Source of the DNA: Georhizobium profundi
Lineage (GTDB): Bacteria > Pseudomonadota > Alphaproteobacteria > Rhizobiales > Rhizobiaceae
DNA length: 64,000 bases
Reading direction: 5' to 3'
Assembly (NCBI RefSeq): GCF_003952725.1
Contig: NZ_CP032509.1
Span: 1,450,001 to 1,514,000, forward strand
The notes beneath the pieces are model-generated. The model was not told where the DNA came from and did no database searches. It saw nothing but the letters and a program-made list of their open reading frames with translations. Positions 44,220 to 52,833 of this stretch are shown here, piece by piece; position 1 is the first letter of the stretch, and each line of letters opens with the position of its first letter. A program made the translations under genes and the position numbers.

Positions 44220-44257
44220 CCTTAGAGCAATTTCGCTGAATTGTTCTAGACGCTCGA

Positions 44258-44284
44258 AGGCCCCGGCAGCGACTGCCGGGGCCT
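44258..44284. terminator. Bidirectional terminator between zinT and deacetylase gene
   Basis: AGGCCCCGGCAG (44258-44269), loop CGA, CTGCCGGGGCCT (44273-44284): a perfect 12-bp stem between two convergent genes, followed by a short T-containing tract (CTATCATTTTC). Confidence 0.8.
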
Positions 44285-44306
44285 CTATCATTTTCAGAAC
44301 AAGCGG

Positions 44307-45200
44307 TCAGGCCGTTTCGGTCTTGTACCAGTCGAGGATTTCCGAGCCGGTCATCAGCGCCACGTCGGGGTGGCTCAGGATGTGGTCGTAGAGCATTTCG
44401 AGATATTTGATCCGGTGCGGTGCGCCGGTGAGATAGGGGTGGATGGAGATCGCCATCACCCGGGCGTTGTCGGCCCCTTCCTGATAGAGCCGGTCGAACT
44501 GGTCGACGCCGCGCAGATAGATCTCGTCCGAGCGGTGGCCTTGCACGGCGGTGATGACCACGTCGTTGATCTCGACCGAATAGGGCACGGAGACGATCGG
44601 GCCCGAGCGGGTCTGCATCGTCACCGGCTGGTCGTCCAGGCACCAGTCGCAGACATATTCGATGCCGGCTTCGGCCAGGAGATCGAGCGTGTCTTCGGTT
44701 TCCGTCAAGCCTGGGCTTTCCCAGCCGCGCGGCGCCTTGCCGGTGAAGGCGCGGATCGCTTCGACCGTGTCGATGATCGACTGCTTCTGGTCCTCGACCT
44801 TGTGCATCGGCCGCTGGATATAGCCATGGCCGACGAAATCCCAACCGGCGTCTAGCGCTGCGCGGCAGGCGGGCTCATAGACGCTGAGTGCCGTGCCGTT
44901 CACCGCAAAGCTTGCCTTCAGCCCGCGGCTCGACAACGTTTCAAGGAAGCGCCAGAAGCCGACGCGCATGCCGTATTCGTGCCAGGCCCAGTTGGGGATA
45001 TCCGGCAGGAGCGGCTGGCCCATGGGCGGCGAGAGGACTGCGCGCGGCATGGCGCCGGCGGGCGACCAATTCTCAACATTGACGATCGTCCAGACCGCGA
45101 CGCGCTTGCCATCGGGCAGCTTCAGTTTCGGACGCTGCGTGATCGGCTCGTAGGGCAGGCGGCCGCGAATGCGCGCCGCATCGATGATCGGATCGGACAT
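44307..45200 (-). CDS. Polysaccharide deacetylase-fold (PuuE-like) amidase
   Basis: A 297-residue NodB-fold enzyme like PuuE-type allantoinases and related deacylases rather than true chitin deacetylases. Features: VAVWTIVNVENWSP, MRVGFWRFLETLSSRGLKASFAVNG, WDFVGHGYIQRPMH (metal His), GWESPGLTETEDTLDLLAEAG and ISIHPYLTGAPHRIKYLE. I start at the ATG at 45200. It is the last gene of a minus-strand operon with an asparaginase and an SsuABC-like importer, suggesting hydrolysis of an imported amide or ureide. Confidence 0.82.
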   Translation of the reverse strand: MSDPIIDAARIRGRLPYEPITQRPKLKLPDGKRVAVWTIVNVENWSPAGAMPRAVLSPPMGQPLLPDIPNWAWHEYGMRVGFWRFLETLSSRGLKASFAVNGTALSVYEPACRAALDAGWDFVGHGYIQRPMHKVEDQKQSIIDTVEAIRAFTGKAPRGWESPGLTETEDTLDLLAEAGIEYVCDWCLDDQPVTMQTRSGPIVSVPYSVEINDVVITAVQGHRSDEIYLRGVDQFDRLYQEGADNARVMAISIHPYLTGAPHRIKYLEMLYDHILSHPDVALMTGSEILDWYKTETA

Positions 45201-45222
45201 GAATGAAGCCTTTCGTGATGGA

Positions 45223-46209
45223 TCAGGCAAAAGCCTTGAAATGCGTCTCGATCTCGTCGGTGGCGAATCCGGCGCCCAGCAGGCAGGCGAGCAGAAGCCG
45301 CGCCTTGTGCGGGGGCAGAAGGCCCGCAGGAATCAGGCCGCGACGGATGAGATCCATTTCCGAGCCGGCAAAACCATAGCTGTCTTCGAAAACCGCACCG
45401 CCCGGGACCCGGGTCGAAAGCACGACCGGCATCAATCGGGCAAGCGCATCGAGGCGTTCCACGATGGCAGCCGGCACATGGCCTGCGCCCATGGCGGCGA
45501 TGACCGCACCCTGGAACCCAGCACCGGCAATGGTGTCGATGAGGCGGCCATCGTCGCCGAGCCCGGTCTGGACGATGGCGACCGGCGCTGCTTCCGCGAT
45601 CGGCAGGGTGGGGCGGGGCGAAGTCACCGGGAGGAGGCGCAGCCGGAAGGTCCGTTCCGTTACGGTGCCGATGGGGCCAAGCCCAGGCGCGGTGAAGGCC
45701 GAGGGCAGACCCGTGTCGGATTTCTGCACGTATCGTGCGGCATGGACTTCGTCATTGAGCGCGACCAGCGTGCCGAGCGACTTCGCCTGGGGCGCTGCCG
45801 CCACCGTGACGGCGGCGAGCAGATTGGCATGTCCATCGGCGCCGGGCGCGGCTGCGCCCCGCATGGCACCCGTGACGACGATTGCCGGATGGTCCGGGCC
45901 GGTCTCGCAGGCGAGATCCAAGAGGAACGACGTTTCGTCGATCGTGTCGGTGCCCTGCACGACGACGACGCCATCGGCCCCGTTCGCGCCAGCCGCCGTG
46001 ACCATGTCGGCCACGGTCGCCATCTGCGCGAAGGTGAGCGATGCGCCCGGCACGAGAAACGGCGTGACGACATCGATCTCGGCGACATCGACAAGGGCTG
46101 GGACGGCGGCGACCAGATCGTCGCCGCTGACCGACGGCGCAATGCCGCCGGATGCCTGCGGCACCATGGTGATGGTGCCGCCGAGCACGATAATGGTGAC
46201 GCGCGGCAT
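45223..46209 (-). CDS. Asparaginase family amidohydrolase
   Basis: A 328-residue type I/II asparaginase: TIIVLGGTITM (first catalytic Thr), VVQGTDTIDETSFLLD (second Thr-Asp pair), and the lysine of LNDEVHAARYVQKSDT. No signal peptide, so it is cytoplasmic. The start at 46209 overlaps the stop of the permease gene. Operon context suggests a substrate other than free asparagine, for example an imported amide, but the motifs alone do not decide. Confidence 0.88.
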   Translation of the reverse strand: MPRVTIIVLGGTITMVPQASGGIAPSVSGDDLVAAVPALVDVAEIDVVTPFLVPGASLTFAQMATVADMVTAAGANGADGVVVVQGTDTIDETSFLLDLACETGPDHPAIVVTGAMRGAAAPGADGHANLLAAVTVAAAPQAKSLGTLVALNDEVHAARYVQKSDTGLPSAFTAPGLGPIGTVTERTFRLRLLPVTSPRPTLPIAEAAPVAIVQTGLGDDGRLIDTIAGAGFQGAVIAAMGAGHVPAAIVERLDALARLMPVVLSTRVPGGAVFEDSYGFAGSEMDLIRRGLIPAGLLPPHKARLLLACLLGAGFATDEIETHFKAFA

Positions 46210-47039
46210 CACTTGCCCTGGGCGTCGGTGCGCCAGAAGATCAGCTTGCGGTCGAGCCATTCGAGCAGAAAGTAGCCGCCGGCACCGATCGCCGCGAGGA
46301 TCACGATGACGGCGAAGACGCGGTCGATGCGCAGCTGGTTCTTGTAGAGTTCGACGAGGTAGCCGAGGCCTTCGGAAGCGCCGACGAATTCACCGACGAT
46401 CGCGCCGATGACGGCGAAGGTGAGCGCAGCCTTCACACCGGCGAAGATGACCGGCAATGCATGCGGCAGCGACACCTTGCGGAAGGTCTGCAGCGGCGTG
46501 GCCTTGATGGAGCGCATAAGCTTGCGGGCATCTTCCGGTACGCTTTCCAGGCCGACCAGCGTGTTGATCAGCACGGGGAAGAACGAGATCACAACGGCCA
46601 TGACGACCTTGGAGCTCATGCCGAAGCCGAACCAGGCGATGAAGAGCGGCGCGAAGACGATTTTCGGAATGGCCTGGAAACCGACGACGAACGGGTAGGC
46701 AATGCGCTTCGCCGTTGGCCAGACGGCCAATGCGATGCCGAGCGCGAGCCCGATCGAAGTGCCGAGCACGAAGCCGATGAGAATTTCCGTCAGCGTGACG
46801 GAGAAGTGGCGCAGGAAGAAGTCCTGCTGCACGAGTGAGATCAGCGCGCCGACGACAGCCGAGAAGGACGGCAGGATGATCGGAGAGACAAGGCCCATGC
46901 GCGGCGCGAGTTCCCACGCAGCCAGGATCACCACGATGATCGCCAGCGTATAGAGCTTGTAGCGCAGTTCCTGGTTGGCGTTCTTATAGGGCGATGCGGC
47001 CTTCACCGGCTCGGCATCAAGCGTGACTGTCTTGGCCAT
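46209..47039 (-). CDS. ABC transporter permease (SsuC/TauC/ThiX-like)
   Basis: A 276-residue permease starting at the ATG at 47039, with six helices (LYTLAIIVVILAAWELAP at the N-terminus) and the EAA-type loop PLQTFRKVSLPHALPVIFAG. GFQAIPKIVFAPLFIAWFGFG is the classic motif of the nitrate/sulfonate/taurine/pyrimidine permease family. The gene overlaps the ATPase gene by 23 bases. Confidence 0.92.
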   Translation of the reverse strand: MAKTVTLDAEPVKAASPYKNANQELRYKLYTLAIIVVILAAWELAPRMGLVSPIILPSFSAVVGALISLVQQDFFLRHFSVTLTEILIGFVLGTSIGLALGIALAVWPTAKRIAYPFVVGFQAIPKIVFAPLFIAWFGFGMSSKVVMAVVISFFPVLINTLVGLESVPEDARKLMRSIKATPLQTFRKVSLPHALPVIFAGVKAALTFAVIGAIVGEFVGASEGLGYLVELYKNQLRIDRVFAVIVILAAIGAGGYFLLEWLDRKLIFWRTDAQGK

Positions 47040-47841
47040 GGCCGAGGATTCCCCTGACTTTGAAGATAAGATCGGTGAAGGTCTGGCTCTGCATCTGGTC
47101 GATCGTGCGCGGGCGCGGCAGCTCGACATCGATGACGCCGGAAACCTTGCCCGGACGGGGCGTCATGACCACGACGCGGTCGGCCATGAAGACGGCCTCG
47201 GTGATGTTGTGCGTGACGAAAAGAACGGTGATGCCCGCCGCCTGCGTGATGCGCATCAGCTCCAGGTTCATCGCTTCGCGCGTGAATTCGTCGAGTGCGC
47301 CGAACGGTTCGTCCATCAAAAGAACGTCGGGCTCGTAGGTCAGCGTGCGGGCAAGCGAGACGCGCTGCTGCATGCCGCCAGAAAGCTGGCGCGGATAGGC
47401 GTTCATGAAATCGCCAAGGCCGACAGCTTCCAGCACGGTGCGCGCCTTCTGACGTGTGGCTTCCGTCTTGGTGCCGAACACTTCCGCCGGCATCAGAACG
47501 TTTTCCTCGACTGTGCGCCATGGCAAGAGAACCGCCGTCTGGAACATGAAGCCCACTTGGCGGGACGGCTCGTTGATCGCGCGGCCGTTGAGCGTCGCTT
47601 CGCCTTGGGTTGCTGGCAGAAGCCCAGCCACCATGTTCAGCAAGGTCGACTTGCCGCAACCGCTGGGACCGACGAAGGAAATGAACTCGCCCTTGCGGAT
47701 CGTCAGATCGACGCTTTCGAGCGCGATCACCGGACCGGAATCCAAAGTGAATGTCTTGCCGAGACCTTTGACGTCGATGATGGTTTCGGCAGGCGCCGCT
47801 CTTTCGAGCGGCGTCCCGTTGTCGATGCGCGCGGCCATCAT
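47017..47841 (-). CDS. ABC transporter ATPase (SsuB/TauB-like)
   Basis: A 274-residue ATPase: Walker A GPSGCGKSTLLNMVAGL, FMFQTAVLLPWRTV (Q-loop with the LLPW of this family), LSGGMQQRVSLARTL, LLMDEPFGALDE and FVTHNITEAVFMAD. It overlaps the receptor gene by 4 bases and the permease by 23. Confidence 0.93.
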   Translation of the reverse strand: MMAARIDNGTPLERAAPAETIIDVKGLGKTFTLDSGPVIALESVDLTIRKGEFISFVGPSGCGKSTLLNMVAGLLPATQGEATLNGRAINEPSRQVGFMFQTAVLLPWRTVEENVLMPAEVFGTKTEATRQKARTVLEAVGLGDFMNAYPRQLSGGMQQRVSLARTLTYEPDVLLMDEPFGALDEFTREAMNLELMRITQAAGITVLFVTHNITEAVFMADRVVVMTPRPGKVSGVIDVELPRPRTIDQMQSQTFTDLIFKVRGILGHGQDSHA

Positions 47842-48893
47842 TGCGCGGCTTCCACGGCAGCGCGATCGAACTCGTTGGCCGCCTCGATCAGCGAGCTGTC
47901 GAGCGCAACCGAGAGATCGACGTCGGTCGGCAACGCGCCTTCTTCCTCGGTGCCCTGGCGCAGGAAGTCGTGATAGGCTTGGAAGCCTTCGAGATAATGC
48001 GTGCCGAAGGGCTCCTCGGCGAGTGCGGCCGGCGGGGTCTTCAAACGTCGGGCGACTTCCCAGTTCGGAGCAGCGATCGCTTCGTCCTCGAACTCTTCCG
48101 GCCGGATTTCCTTGGCCATGGCGAAGGCGCGCTCGTCATTGGCGGCTGCGTAGACGACACCCTTGGCGACGGCGCGCAGGAAGCCTTCGATCTTGTCCGG
48201 ATCGCTTGCGAGAAGCTCGGCCGAGACGACGACGCCGTTGGCCGGGAAGTCCTGAGCTTCCTGCGGCAGGATCGTGACCATGTCGATGCCGCGCGACTGG
48301 ATCGCGGCGATGTCGAAGAGGCTCGACGAATAGGCATCGACCTGGCCGGATTCGAGCGCCTGGACGGTCAGTGCCGAGCCGTCGCCGACGGGGATGAGGC
48401 TGACGTCTTCGCCTGTCAGGCCGGCTTCTTCGAGGACGGCGCGCACGAGTGGCACTTCACCGCCTGAGAGATCTGACACGCCGACGCTCCGGCCCTTGAG
48501 ATCCTGGATCGTCGTGATGCCGGATTCAGCGGTGGCGGCCAGCGTGAAGATGTTCGCGTACTGGTAGGAATAGACCCACTTCAGATCGAAGCCCTGTGCA
48601 ACGGCGTTGAGGAATGCGCTCGGTGCGGGCAGCGCGGCGTCGGCATTGCCTGCGATGACCTGCTGGATGGCCGCGCTCGATCCGCCGGCGTCCTGGAACG
48701 ACACTTCCAGGCCTTCCTCGGCGAAGAAGCCCAGTTCGTCGGCGATGTAGAAGGGGTGGAACTGGTTCACGCTCTCGACTGGAAACATGAAGGTGAAGGT
48801 TTCCAGATCCTGTGCCGCGGCGAAGGATACGGAAAGCGCAAGCGCTGCGGAAGCGGCGGCGGTGATGCTGACGGCGCGTAGAGTGTGCAACAT
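47838..48893 (-). CDS. ABC transporter substrate-binding protein (NMT1/SsuA-like)
   Basis: A 351-residue periplasmic receptor of the NMT1/THI5/SsuA family. The signal peptide is AVSITAAASAALALSVSFAAA. The mature start FTFMFPVESVNQFHPFYIADELGFF and the motif LKGRSVGVSDLSGGEVPLVRAVLEEAGL are typical. Ligands in this family include sulfonates, pyrimidines, riboflavin precursors and hydantoin-like compounds. First gene of the operon, divergent from the GntR gene at 49132. Confidence 0.88.
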   Translation of the reverse strand: MLHTLRAVSITAAASAALALSVSFAAAQDLETFTFMFPVESVNQFHPFYIADELGFFAEEGLEVSFQDAGGSSAAIQQVIAGNADAALPAPSAFLNAVAQGFDLKWVYSYQYANIFTLAATAESGITTIQDLKGRSVGVSDLSGGEVPLVRAVLEEAGLTGEDVSLIPVGDGSALTVQALESGQVDAYSSSLFDIAAIQSRGIDMVTILPQEAQDFPANGVVVSAELLASDPDKIEGFLRAVAKGVVYAAANDERAFAMAKEIRPEEFEDEAIAAPNWEVARRLKTPPAALAEEPFGTHYLEGFQAYHDFLRQGTEEEGALPTDVDLSVALDSSLIEAANEFDRAAVEAAQ

Positions 48894-48995
48894 GGTGATT
48901 GATCCTGGCCTCTGGTTTTCGGGTCGATCGCCACGGCTCTGCGTCCGTCTCGTGGAGGCGATCCTGTGCGGGAAAATCCGCTTGTGATCTGACGA

Positions 48996-49007
48996 CTAAT
49001 ATATTAG
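48996..49007. promoter_or_regulatory. Palindrome in the ABC operon / GntR divergent promoter region
   Basis: CTAATATATTAG is a perfect 12-bp palindrome about 100 bases upstream of the binding-protein start and 125 upstream of the GntR start. Flanking TGATCT (48985-48990) and AGATCA (49006-49011) are complementary to each other but not centred on it. A likely operator of the adjacent GntR regulator. The rest of the 238-base gap shows nothing I can name. Confidence 0.45.
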
Positions 49008-49131
49008 ATCACGGATATCAAGATGATTTTTGGGCATGCATCTTTCACGCCTAGAAATTGAGCGAGGCGCAGCTGATTGCAAACGTCGTGGCTTTGCTGA
49101 ACAAAAGACCGTCGGACGAGGAGCCGAATTG

Positions 49132-49875
49132 ATGATCGAACTTTCCCAGGAAGAGGCACGGCTGATCAGCCAGCCCATGAGCCGCAAGGACATTGTTCTT
49201 GGCCTCATCCGCTCGGCCATCGTCGACGGACGGCTGCCTGCAGGGATTAAGCTCGATCAGAACGAAATCGCCGCCACGCTCGGCGTCAGCCGTATGCCTG
49301 TTCGTGAGGCACTCAAGCAGCTGCAGGCCGAGGGGCTCGTGGTCGTCTACCCCTACCGCGGTGTCGAAGTGGCCAGGCTCGACCCGGCCGATATCCGCGA
49401 AATGTTTGCCATTCGCGGCTCACTGGAACGTCTTGCGGTCGGCAAGGCGCTGGAAAATCTGCGCCCGAAGGATTTCCGGGGCATGCGCGAGACGCTGGAG
49501 GCGATGGACCGGCTGATTGACGACGAGAACGCGAACGACAGCTGGCCGGAGCTCAACCGCAAATTCCACGCCGCAATCAACGATGCCTGCGGCTGGCCGC
49601 GCCTCCTCGAAACCATCGATCAGTTCCGCTCGAACGTCGAACGTTATGTGCGGCTCTATATCTCGGTGCGCGGGCGCGAACAGTCGCAGCGCGAGCACTG
49701 GGATCTGCTGACGGCTTGCGAGCGCAATGATGTCGCGAAAGCGCAGGAAGTCATCGAGGCCCATTCGCGCAACACGGCGGAATATCTGATCAGCGCGATC
49801 GAGATGTCGGAAGCTCAGGCGCGCCGTCAGCCGGCAAATCGTTCCGCAGCCGAAGCTCTCCGCGGCAAGGCCTAG
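49132..49875 (+). CDS. GntR family (FCD subgroup) transcriptional regulator
   Basis: A 247-residue regulator from the ATG at 49132 preceded by GAGGAG. Winged HTH: LDQNEIAATLGVSRMPVREALKQLQAEGL. FCD domain with metal-site candidates Asp/His in ELNRKFHAAINDACGWP and EVIEAHSRNTAEYL. It is divergent from the ABC/asparaginase/deacetylase operon and 27 bases upstream of the amidohydrolase gene; it probably controls both. Confidence 0.92.
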   Translation: MIELSQEEARLISQPMSRKDIVLGLIRSAIVDGRLPAGIKLDQNEIAATLGVSRMPVREALKQLQAEGLVVVYPYRGVEVARLDPADIREMFAIRGSLERLAVGKALENLRPKDFRGMRETLEAMDRLIDDENANDSWPELNRKFHAAINDACGWPRLLETIDQFRSNVERYVRLYISVRGREQSQREHWDLLTACERNDVAKAQEVIEAHSRNTAEYLISAIEMSEAQARRQPANRSAAEALRGKA

Positions 49876-49902
49876 ACCTTTTTACAAACACCAGGGTGAC
49901 AT

Positions 49903-50919
49903 GTGACAGACACGAGCGAAAACCGCGCGCGCCGGATCGATATCCATGCGCATTATTTTCCGGAACGCTACATCGCGGCGCTCGAAACCGAGGGCTGCAA
50001 GTGCGGTGCCTGTGTGCGGCGCGATCCGCGCGGCACGATCATCGATGTCGGTCCGCTGCATGCGGGGCCGCTGGAGAAGCGCTTCACCGATCTCGACATG
50101 CGCATCGCCGACATGGATCGCCAGGGTGTCGACATCCAGGCGCTGTCGCTCACCCAGCCGATGGTCTATTTCGCCGATGCGCCGGTGGCGCGGGCGCTGT
50201 CCGTTGCCTTCAACGATTCGCTTGTGGAAGCGCATGAGCAGTTTCCCGATCGGCTTGTCGGCCTTGCGATGATCCCGGCAAATCATGCGGAAGAAGCGCT
50301 CGCCGAATTGGAGCGCGTCAAGGATGCGCCCGGCATGTGCGGCGTTTATATGGGCACGGCGATCGGCGACTGGGATCTGTCGGATGAGCGGCTGCTGCCC
50401 GTATTCGAGCGCATTGAAGCGATGGGCTGGCCGATCTTCCTGCATCCCCTGAAGGTCATCGGCATGACGGATCGGCTGAAGCCGTATTTTCTGTCCAACC
50501 TGCTCGGCAATCCGTTCGATACGGCTGTCGCCGCTGCGCATCTCATCTTCGGCGGCGTCATGGATCGCTTTCCGAAGCTCGACATCGTTCTGCCGCATGC
50601 GGGCGGCGCGTTCTCGTTTCTTGCAGGACGTCTGAACCACGGTTGGGCGATGGGACGGCCTGAACTGAAGCACATGGAAAACGGCGCGCTCAGCTACCTC
50701 AAGCGCTTCCACTATGACACGATTTCCCATTCCGACGCCGGTCTGTCCTTCCTGGTCGATCAGGTCGGCGCCGACCGGATCATGCTCGGTTCGGATTATT
50801 GCTTCGATATGGGGCACGATGCGCCCGTCGATGTCGTCGACCGGCAGCAGTCCCTGTCGGACGCCGATCGTCAAGCGGTGCTCGGTGGCACGGCCGAGAG
50901 CCTGTTGAAGCTCAAATAA
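49903..50919 (+). CDS. Amidohydrolase (ACMSD / resorcylate decarboxylase family)
   Basis: A 338-residue metal-dependent TIM-barrel protein of amidohydrolase family 2, which includes aminocarboxymuconate-semialdehyde decarboxylase and aromatic acid decarboxylases as well as hydrolases. Metal ligands are visible in RIDIHAHYFPERY, IFLHPLKVIG, VLPHAGGAFSF and MLGSDYCFDMG. The GTG at 49903 lies 27 bases after the GntR stop. Position suggests that it acts on the product of the amide operon, or on an aromatic acid made by the convergent dehydroshikimate module; neither is proven. Confidence 0.85.
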   Translation: MTDTSENRARRIDIHAHYFPERYIAALETEGCKCGACVRRDPRGTIIDVGPLHAGPLEKRFTDLDMRIADMDRQGVDIQALSLTQPMVYFADAPVARALSVAFNDSLVEAHEQFPDRLVGLAMIPANHAEEALAELERVKDAPGMCGVYMGTAIGDWDLSDERLLPVFERIEAMGWPIFLHPLKVIGMTDRLKPYFLSNLLGNPFDTAVAAAHLIFGGVMDRFPKLDIVLPHAGGAFSFLAGRLNHGWAMGRPELKHMENGALSYLKRFHYDTISHSDAGLSFLVDQVGADRIMLGSDYCFDMGHDAPVDVVDRQQSLSDADRQAVLGGTAESLLKLK

Positions 50920-50940
50920 ATGGGAGAATGCCGGTCGCCC

Positions 50941-52833
50941 TCAGGCGGTCGGCATGCCCTTTGGCCGCATGTGACGCTTCTGCGCGGCGATCCGGAACGT
51001 CGCATTCGGCGCACCGTAACCGCGGTAGTCTCCACGTCGTTCGATGATTTCGAACAGGAAGCCTTCGCCCCAGGTGGGAGCGTAGAGCTGAAAAAACTCG
51101 CCGGTCTCGTCTCGGTCGTAGAGAATGTTTTCCGCCCTCAACCGGTCGGCAAGTTCGGGTTCCAGTCCGAAGCGGGCCTCGACGTCGTCGTAGTAGTTCG
51201 GTGACAGCGCCAGTGGCGTGAAGCCAGCCCGGCGCAGGGACGCCGCCGTCTCGAAGATGTCGTCCGTCGCGAACGCAATGTGCTGCACGCCCGAGCCGAA
51301 GCTTTGGGAAATGAAGTGTCCGGCCAGCGTGCGCTGGTTGTCGGCGCCATTCAACGTCAGGCGCAAGCCGCCATCATCGGATTCGATTGCCTGGCTGCGC
51401 ACAACGCCGGCCGGATCGATGACGTCGACCGTCGGGGTTTTGTGAGCGCGGAAGATGGATGTGTAGAAGAGAAGCCATGACAGCATCTCGCCATGCTCCA
51501 TCGTCTGGCCGACATGGTCGATGCGGGTGAGGCCGGCGCTGTTCGCCGGCGAGGCGCCATCGGCGGGAGCAAAGTCGATGTCCCAGAGCTTGGAGAGATC
51601 GGAGTTCCGGTCGAGGAAATAGATCACGCCGCCACCGGCGCCCCGGATGGCGGGAATCTTCAGCTCGCCCGGGCCGACTTCCTGCTCGAACGGTTCTGCG
51701 CCCAGTGCACGAGCACGCTCGACCGTTGCCGTCGCATCGTCTGTCCAGAGAGCAAACGCGTAGACCGAAGTCCCGTGGACGAGAAAGGAGGAGTGCGCGA
51801 AGCCTGAACTGTCGGTGTTGACGACAATGTTGATATCGCCCTGGCGCCACAGCGCGACGTCTTTCGAGACGTGCCGGCCGACTTCGGAAAATCCCATCGC
51901 GGACAGCAGCCGTGCAATTTCAGCCGCGCCCTTCTTGTCCGTCGCAAATTCGACGAACGCGACGCCCTCGACGCCGATCGGTGCGGGCATGGCGGGCAGG
52001 TCGACCTTCAAAGCGGGCTCGTCGCGCCGAATCCGGTCCATCAGCCAGATGAGCGATCGATGCCCGTCGACGGCGATCGCCCGTGGCGAACCACCGCGGA
52101 ACTGGTCGTTAAATATCTCGAGCGACAGATAGCCGTCATAGCCGGTCGCGGCGACGGCTGCCATGAACGCCGGAACGGGCAGGTCGCCTTCGCCCGGCAT
52201 GTTGCGATAATGGCGGCTCCAGTAGAGCAGATCCATGTCGATCGCCGGCGCATCGGCAAGCTGCACGAAGAAGATCTTGTCCTTCGGGATCGACCGGATG
52301 GACTTCAGATCCGTGCGTCGCGCAAGCGTGTGAAAGGAATCGAGGATGAGCCCGACATTGGGATGATCGGCCCGGCGCACGATTTCCCAGGCGTCGCGGT
52401 GGTCGTTGACATGCCGCCCCCAGGCGAGCGCCTCGTAGCCGATGCGAAGGCCCCGTTTCGCAGCACGCGCGCCGAGTTCGGCAAGATCGTCCGCCGCGCG
52501 GTCGATGCCGCCCATCGCGATCGGCGAGACCGACGAGCAGACGAGGATGAGGTCAGTCCCCAGTTCCTGCATGACGTCGAACTTGCGTTCTGCCCGATCG
52601 AATGCGCGGGCGCGTTGCGGCTCCGGCAGTCCCTCGAAATCGCGGAAAGGCTGGTAAAGCGTGATGGCAAGACCGGCATCGGCGGCCATTTTGGCAACAT
52701 CGCGCGGCGAGCCATCGAAGGCGAGGAAATCGTTCTCGAAAATCTCGATGCCGTCGAAGCCGGCGCGGGCGATGGCTGCGAGTTTTTCGGTCAGATTGCC
52801 GCTGATCGAGACGGTCGCGATCGAGGTTTTCAT
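50941..52833 (-). CDS. quiC: 3-dehydroshikimate dehydratase fused to HPPD-like domain
   Basis: A 630-residue two-part protein. Residues 1-270 are a xylose isomerase-like TIM barrel (GFDGIEIFENDFLAF, LRIGYEALAWGRHVNDH, VGLILDSFHTLARR, GYDGYLSLEIFND, with metal ligands Glu, Asp, His and Glu), as in bacterial 3-dehydroshikimate dehydratases that make protocatechuate. Residues about 285-630 are two vicinal-oxygen-chelate modules resembling 4-hydroxyphenylpyruvate dioxygenase (QHIAFATDDIFETAASLRRAG, FFQLYAPTWGEGFLFEIIE). QuiC-type fusions are known in quinate-degrading bacteria. It is co-transcribed with the shikimate dehydrogenase (ATGA overlap), which supports the assignment. Confidence 0.87.
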   Translation of the reverse strand: MKTSIATVSISGNLTEKLAAIARAGFDGIEIFENDFLAFDGSPRDVAKMAADAGLAITLYQPFRDFEGLPEPQRARAFDRAERKFDVMQELGTDLILVCSSVSPIAMGGIDRAADDLAELGARAAKRGLRIGYEALAWGRHVNDHRDAWEIVRRADHPNVGLILDSFHTLARRTDLKSIRSIPKDKIFFVQLADAPAIDMDLLYWSRHYRNMPGEGDLPVPAFMAAVAATGYDGYLSLEIFNDQFRGGSPRAIAVDGHRSLIWLMDRIRRDEPALKVDLPAMPAPIGVEGVAFVEFATDKKGAAEIARLLSAMGFSEVGRHVSKDVALWRQGDINIVVNTDSSGFAHSSFLVHGTSVYAFALWTDDATATVERARALGAEPFEQEVGPGELKIPAIRGAGGGVIYFLDRNSDLSKLWDIDFAPADGASPANSAGLTRIDHVGQTMEHGEMLSWLLFYTSIFRAHKTPTVDVIDPAGVVRSQAIESDDGGLRLTLNGADNQRTLAGHFISQSFGSGVQHIAFATDDIFETAASLRRAGFTPLALSPNYYDDVEARFGLEPELADRLRAENILYDRDETGEFFQLYAPTWGEGFLFEIIERRGDYRGYGAPNATFRIAAQKRHMRPKGMPTA

